A stretch of DNA of 64,000 bases from Roseiarcus sp963813195 (lineage in GTDB: Bacteria; Pseudomonadota; Alphaproteobacteria; Rhizobiales; Beijerinckiaceae): positions 186,001 through 250,000 of the forward strand of contig CAWEYC010000034.1 of the NCBI GenBank assembly GCA_963813195.1. The letters run 5' to 3'. The notes under the pieces are model-generated. The model was not told where the DNA came from and searched no databases. It saw only the letters and a program-made list of their open reading frames with translations. How positions within the stretch are numbered: position 1 is the first letter of the stretch; each line of letters begins with the position of its first letter. This document shows, in pieces, positions 60,772 through 64,000 of this stretch. The position numbers and the translations under genes were made by a program.

Positions 60772-61477
60772 ATGGACAAAAGGGTCACATCAGACCCGTT
60801 TGCGATTTATTCGGAAGCGGACCTGGTTGCGGAGGCTAATCATCGCATCGCCAACAATATCACCGTTCTCGCGGGGCTGGCGCGGCTGCGAGGGAGTGAC
60901 GTCGCCAAGACTTCAGCGAACATGGGGTGGCGATGAAGTTCGGCTGATGTTCGAGGAATTCGGCGTCCGCCTGGACGCGGTGGCGCAGCTTCATCGGCTT
61001 CTGGCCGGGGGCCAGGCCGTCCGGACCATCGAACTCACGGATCACCTTCGGGCCATTGCGACGGGGCTCGTATCCTGCTTGACCCTAGGGAGTGAGTTCA
61101 GCCTGCAGATCGCGTCCGAGGGCGACTGCCGCGTTCCGCCGGAAAAGGCGCTGCCGCTCGGGCTGATCGTCGGCGAGTTGGTGACCAACGCGGTGAAATA
61201 CGCCCATCCGGCCAAGGTCCCCGGCAGGATCAAAGTCGAGTGCAGCAGAACTTCGACCGGCGGTCTGACCGTCGAGGTGTCCGACGACGGGGTCGGGCTT
61301 CCGCAGGGCCTGGATCCGCTCAAAAGCGGCTGCCTGGGATTCCGGCTCATGCGCTCGCTGGCGGAGCAGGCGGGCGCCACGATCCGCTTCGATAGCGACG
61401 AGCTCGGCTTGCGCGTCGAATTGCAGATGGCCGCCTTCGGGACGGAAGAGGATTTTGTGGGCGCCGGCGCAGCGTGA
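60772..61477 (+). pseudogene. HWE/HisKA_2-type sensor histidine kinase, one frameshift
   Basis: ATG 60772, preceded by GTGGAGGCTCTG, starts MDKRVTSDPFAIYSEADLVA and the phospho-acceptor motif EANHRIANNITVLAGLARLR. The frame ends at a TGA near 60936. The neighbouring frame continues GDEVRLMFEEFGVRLDAVAQ and LHRLLAGG, then the ATPase domain: N box GLIVGELVTNAVKYAH and G box VEVSDDGVGLPQG. One extra G in ATGGGGTGG explains the break; with it removed the protein is about 234 residues without a sensor domain, so it is a short cytoplasmic kinase. The receiver at 59827 is a likely partner. Confidence 0.88.
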
Positions 61478-61492
61478 TCAAAGGGACAAAAA

Positions 61493-61519
61493 GAGCCCCC
61501 GTGGGGGGCACGGGGGCTC
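61493..61519 (-). terminator. Rho-independent terminator (minus strand)
   Basis: GAGCCCCCGT (61493-61502) pairs with ACGGGGGCTC (61510-61519) around a seven-base loop. On the minus strand it is followed by TTTTT, so it ends leftward transcription, presumably of the M20 peptidase gene or readthrough from it. It may also help terminate the kinase transcript. Confidence 0.8.
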
Positions 61520-61696
61520 AAGGAGTTCGCAGGCGCGGGCTGGGGGGCAAAAAATGCGCGCCTACCCCTATAGGTTCGCGCCAGAATGCGGGAAATGTGT
61601 GTTGATCCGGCGCCAATATAAGGCAACGCTGCGCTGTTATTCGGCAACCTCTACCGCGGCGCGCATCCGCTCCCGGCCGCTTTCGCTTGCACGATA

Positions 61697-61866
61697 GGCG
61701 CCGCGATCTCGGGAAAGACTTACAAATTTCCTGACAACGACCTCAGGGTGAGGTCGTTTACCGTCGTCTGACCGACGCTCGTCCGCATTTTGAATTCGAA
61801 GTCAATTTGCGTCATCCGGTCGGCGAGGGCTGGCAAGCATCGGTCGACGGCGAACAGGGCGATTAG
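61697..61866 (+). pseudogene. Remnant of an exported serine-hydrolase-like protein (C-terminal fragment)
   Basis: Two plus-strand fragments in different frames read like one protein: GAAISGKTYKFPDNDLRVRS then FTVV, followed after one base by TDARPHFEFEVNLRHPVGEG ending WQASVDGEQGD. The ISGKTY-F-DN-L start resembles the C-terminal domain of beta-lactamase-fold hydrolases. No catalytic residues remain, and nothing coding precedes it, so it is a dead fragment. The family guess rests on pattern memory and is weak. Confidence 0.4.
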
Positions 61867-62062
61867 CGAGGCTACGAGTCCGGCCGGTGATCGCTGGCCA
61901 AGCTGCGGACGGCATCGAGTCGTCAAAATCCCTGCGTGTCACTGAAGGTCGATTCGCATAATGTATATTATGGAACCTAAGCATTAGCTCTCGCTGCAGC
62001 GCCACGGCTGTCTCGTCAGTATGTTATCGGCGGCTTCTCGTGCCCGACGCGCTTGCGTCGCG

Positions 62063-63298
62063 CTATTCGGCGCCCAGCAAGTCCGCCAGCGTCAGCGCGA
62101 CGACCTCGGTCGCCTTGAAGAGATCGGCGAGCGGCAGCCGTTCGTCGGCGCGGTGAGCGTTGGCCTCCTCGATCGAACGCGGTCCGGCGCCGTAGAGCGC
62201 GATCGGCACGCCGGCCTTCGCGTAATGGCGCGCGTCGGTGTAGAGCGGCACGCCGCCGGCGACGATCGGCTCGACCATGATGCGGCTCGCATACCGGCAC
62301 AGCGCCTGCGTGAGCTTTTCGCCGGCCGGCGTCGGGGTCAGCGGCTCGGCGAGCAGGATGCGCCTGACCGTGACCTTCGCGTCGGCATGGGCCTTGGCGG
62401 CCTCGGCGATCACGCCGCGCAGCTCCGCCTCGACCTCGCCAGGGTTTTCCTCCGGGATCATGCGCCGGTCGAGCCGGAAGACGACTCGGTCGGGCACGAC
62501 ATTGGTGTTGACGCCGCCCGAGATGAGCCCGACCGTCATTTGTGGCGAGCCAATGCCTGCGATGGCCGAGATGCGGCGGCCGAGGCCGCGCCGCCAGGCA
62601 TAGAGCGCGCTGAGGATCGTGTTCGCCGCCTCGAGCGCGTCGACCCCGGTGAACGGCTTGGCGGCGTGGGCGGAACGGCCGAGCACGTCGACCTCCAGGT
62701 GCAGACAGCCGTTATGGGCGTCGACGACCGCGTAGGAGAAGCCGGCGCCGAGCGCCAGATCGGGCTTCGAGAGGCCCTGCTCGAGGAGGTAGCGCGGTCC
62801 GATCTCGCCGCCCGCCTCTTCGTCGTAGGTGATGTGCAGTTCGACGGCGCCGCCGAGCTTGGCGCCGCTGCGCTCCAAGGCAAGTAGGGCAAAGGCGTAG
62901 GACGCGATGTCGGATTTGGACACGGCGACGCCGCGCCCGTACATCCAGCCGTCGACGATCTCGGCGCCGTAGGGATCTCGGGTCCAGCCGCTGCCCGGAG
63001 GGACCACGTCGCCATGCGCGTTGAGCGCAATCGTCGGCCCCGCGCCGAAGCGCCGGCGCACGATGAGATTGGTCGCCGAGATCATCCCGTTGGCTTTTAC
63101 GAGCGCGTCGGGAACCTTGTGGCGTTCGACGGTGAGCCCGAGGCCTTCGAGGAGGCGCGCGACGGCCGCGGCGGAGGGATCGCAATCGCCCGGCGGATTG
63201 TCCGAGGGGACCTTGACGATCTCGGCGAGGAAGCGCGTCTCGGCGTCCCGGTTGGCTTCGAGGAAGGCGTGGATCGCGTTTTCGATGGCGGGCGTCAT
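62063..63298 (-). CDS. M20-family metallopeptidase (ArgE/DapE-like)
   Basis: A 411-residue di-zinc amidohydrolase. Metal-site motifs are IALNAHGDVVPPGSGW (His, Asp), VELHITYDEEAGGEIGPRYL (Glu-Glu) and a C-terminal AHRADERLPLADLFKATEVV (His/Glu). The dimerisation (lid) domain contains GRSAHAAKPFTGVDALEAAN. It cleaves an acyl-amino acid or dipeptide; the substrate cannot be told (it could be acetylornithine, succinyl-DAP or another). The gene lies 76 bases downstream of the MBL gene on the same strand. Confidence 0.93.
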   Translation of the reverse strand: MTPAIENAIHAFLEANRDAETRFLAEIVKVPSDNPPGDCDPSAAAVARLLEGLGLTVERHKVPDALVKANGMISATNLIVRRRFGAGPTIALNAHGDVVPPGSGWTRDPYGAEIVDGWMYGRGVAVSKSDIASYAFALLALERSGAKLGGAVELHITYDEEAGGEIGPRYLLEQGLSKPDLALGAGFSYAVVDAHNGCLHLEVDVLGRSAHAAKPFTGVDALEAANTILSALYAWRRGLGRRISAIAGIGSPQMTVGLISGGVNTNVVPDRVVFRLDRRMIPEENPGEVEAELRGVIAEAAKAHADAKVTVRRILLAEPLTPTPAGEKLTQALCRYASRIMVEPIVAGGVPLYTDARHYAKAGVPIALYGAGPRSIEEANAHRADERLPLADLFKATEVVALTLADLLGAE

Positions 63299-63374
63299 GG
63301 CGTCTCTCGCTGCGTTCGGTCCTTAGTCCGATCGCGGCGCTCGGCGGTCAAGCGCGCTTCGATCGCAAGGACTT

Positions 63375-64000
63375 TCAAAATCCTTCGATGCGCATGCCGT
63401 CATAGGCGGGAACGACGCCGGCCGGCAGGCGTCGGCACAGGGTTTCATAGTCGAGGTCGGTGTGCAGATTGGTGAGGATGGCGCGGCGCGGCCGCATCGT
63501 CTCGATCCAGGCCAGCGCCTCGTCGAGGCTGAAATGCGAGGGATGCGGCGCATAGCGCAGAGCATCGACGATCCACACCTCGAGACCCTCGAGAAAGGCC
63601 CGGCTCGCCAGCGGAATCCCGTTCAGGTCGGGCGTGTAGGCGAGGGCGCCGACGCGGAAGCCCAGCGCCGCGATGTCGCCGTGATCGAGATCGAAGGGCG
63701 TCGCCTCGATCGTGCCGCCCTGCCCTTCGATGACGGCGCCCTCGCCCGCCGTCAGTCGTTTTTCGCGCACGATCGGCGGATAGGAACTTCCGGGCTGCGT
63801 CTCGAAAATATAGGCGAACTTCCTGCGCAGCGCTTTTGACGTCGCTTCGTCCATGTGCATGTCGACGCGGCCGTGCATCGCCAGGGCGATCGGCCTGAGA
63901 TCGTCGATCCCGTGCGTGTGGTCGGCGTGTTCATGCGAAATCAGCACGCCGTCGAGATGCGCGACGCCCGCGTCGAGCAATTGCAGCCGCAAGTCCGGCC
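63375..64000 (-). CDS. MBL-fold metal-dependent hydrolase (PhnP-like), 5' end outside window
   Basis: The C-terminal 205-plus residues of a metallo-beta-lactamase-fold enzyme. The zinc motif is LISHEHADHTHGIDD (HxHxDH); later histidines are FDLDHGDIAALG and YAPHPSHFSLDEALAW, and ILTNLHTDLDYETL ends the fold. The reading frame stays open to the window edge, where it reads GPDLRLQLLDAG, a typical segment about 60-70 residues into the family, so the start lies beyond 64000. PhnP-like enzymes act on cyclic phosphodiesters; in Hyphomicrobiales this gene often follows metG and a TatD-family gene. Confidence 0.93.
   Translation of the reverse strand, partial: PDLRLQLLDAGVAHLDGVLISHEHADHTHGIDDLRPIALAMHGRVDMHMDEATSKALRRKFAYIFETQPGSSYPPIVREKRLTAGEGAVIEGQGGTIEATPFDLDHGDIAALGFRVGALAYTPDLNGIPLASRAFLEGLEVWIVDALRYAPHPSHFSLDEALAWIETMRPRRAILTNLHTDLDYETLCRRLPAGVVPAYDGMRIEGF

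Overview
The window is GC-rich chromosomal DNA from an alphaproteobacterium, most likely order Hyphomicrobiales (Rhizobiales). The basis is gene content and order: tatABC-serS-surE-pcm-nlpD, rplM-rpsI-argC, rpsF-rpsR-DUF2232-rplI, ihfA followed by a MerR gene, Fur-type zur divergent from znuABC, and an alphaproteobacterial-style CueR/CopA pair. A Beijerinckiaceae/Methylocystaceae-like host is possible, because a CopC-PCuAC-CopD-DUF2946 copper cluster is familiar from that group. The family assignment is inference only. No phage, plasmid, CRISPR array or replication origin was recognised.

Layout. 1-5.8 kb: a UdgX-type uracil-DNA glycosylase and a three-gene periplasmic dehydrogenase operon (subunit 3, GMC flavoprotein, triheme cytochrome c). 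Its upstream half, together with a DUF3175 gene, is riddled with single-base frameshifts. 5.8-8.8 kb: a PRC-barrel gene, an IS256-family element (6353-7767) with clear inverted repeats and an 8-bp target duplication, and a hypothetical gene. 9-10.8 kb: a DUF6481 gene and homoserine dehydrogenase. 10.8-14.1 kb (minus strand): a copper operon of DUF2946, an unrecognised exported barrel-like protein, CopC, PCuAC and CopD. 14.3-16.4 kb: an EamA transporter and a TonB-like protein. 16.4-19.5 kb: zur, a Zur operator, and znuA-znuC-znuB. 19.9-23.5 kb: recJ, a hypothetical gene, GDPD and RidA. 23.7-31.6 kb: tatABC, an inserted EamA gene, serS, surE, pcm, an NlpD-like lipoprotein and a DUF815 ATPase. 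31.7-35.1 kb: cueR, a CueR-type promoter, copA and sufA. 35.1-40.7 kb: a DEAD-box helicase, a CoA-binding protein, a crotonase, and a divergent MFS/TetR pair with duplicated palindromic operators. 40.9-49.9 kb: a thioesterase and rplM-rpsI, then about 6 kb of apparent accessory genes (a small membrane protein, a small secreted protein, a bicovalent-FAD oxidase, an alpha/beta hydrolase, a diguanylate cyclase), then argC. 50-57.2 kb: an FAH-family hydrolase, a NYN protein with a family-5 uracil glycosylase, galM, the rpsF-rpsR-DUF2232-rplI operon and an SDR. 57.4-64 kb: ihfA, a MerR regulator, tRNA-Pro(GGG), a Cys-rich repeat protein, a response regulator, an RHH protein, a sensor kinase, an M20 peptidase and a truncated MBL hydrolase.

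How the parts fit. Metal homeostasis is the strongest theme: copper binding and transport (the copC cluster), copper efflux (CueR/CopA) and zinc uptake (Zur/ZnuABC), with visible operators for two of the three. A second theme is DNA maintenance (UdgX, UDGb, RecJ, a NYN protein).

Quality caveat. At least nine genes carry single-base frameshifts, among them znuA, copC, copD, a DEAD-box helicase, the IS transposase and a histidine kinase. Several can be explained by gain or loss of one base in a short run. The pattern suggests consensus errors in the sequence as much as real gene decay. I therefore annotate these genes as frameshifted and give the full inferred span. I found no clear undescribed defence or mobile system. 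The best candidates for new biology are the unrecognised exported protein translationally coupled to copC, the NYN-UDGb gene pair, and the repeat structures beside tRNA-Pro.
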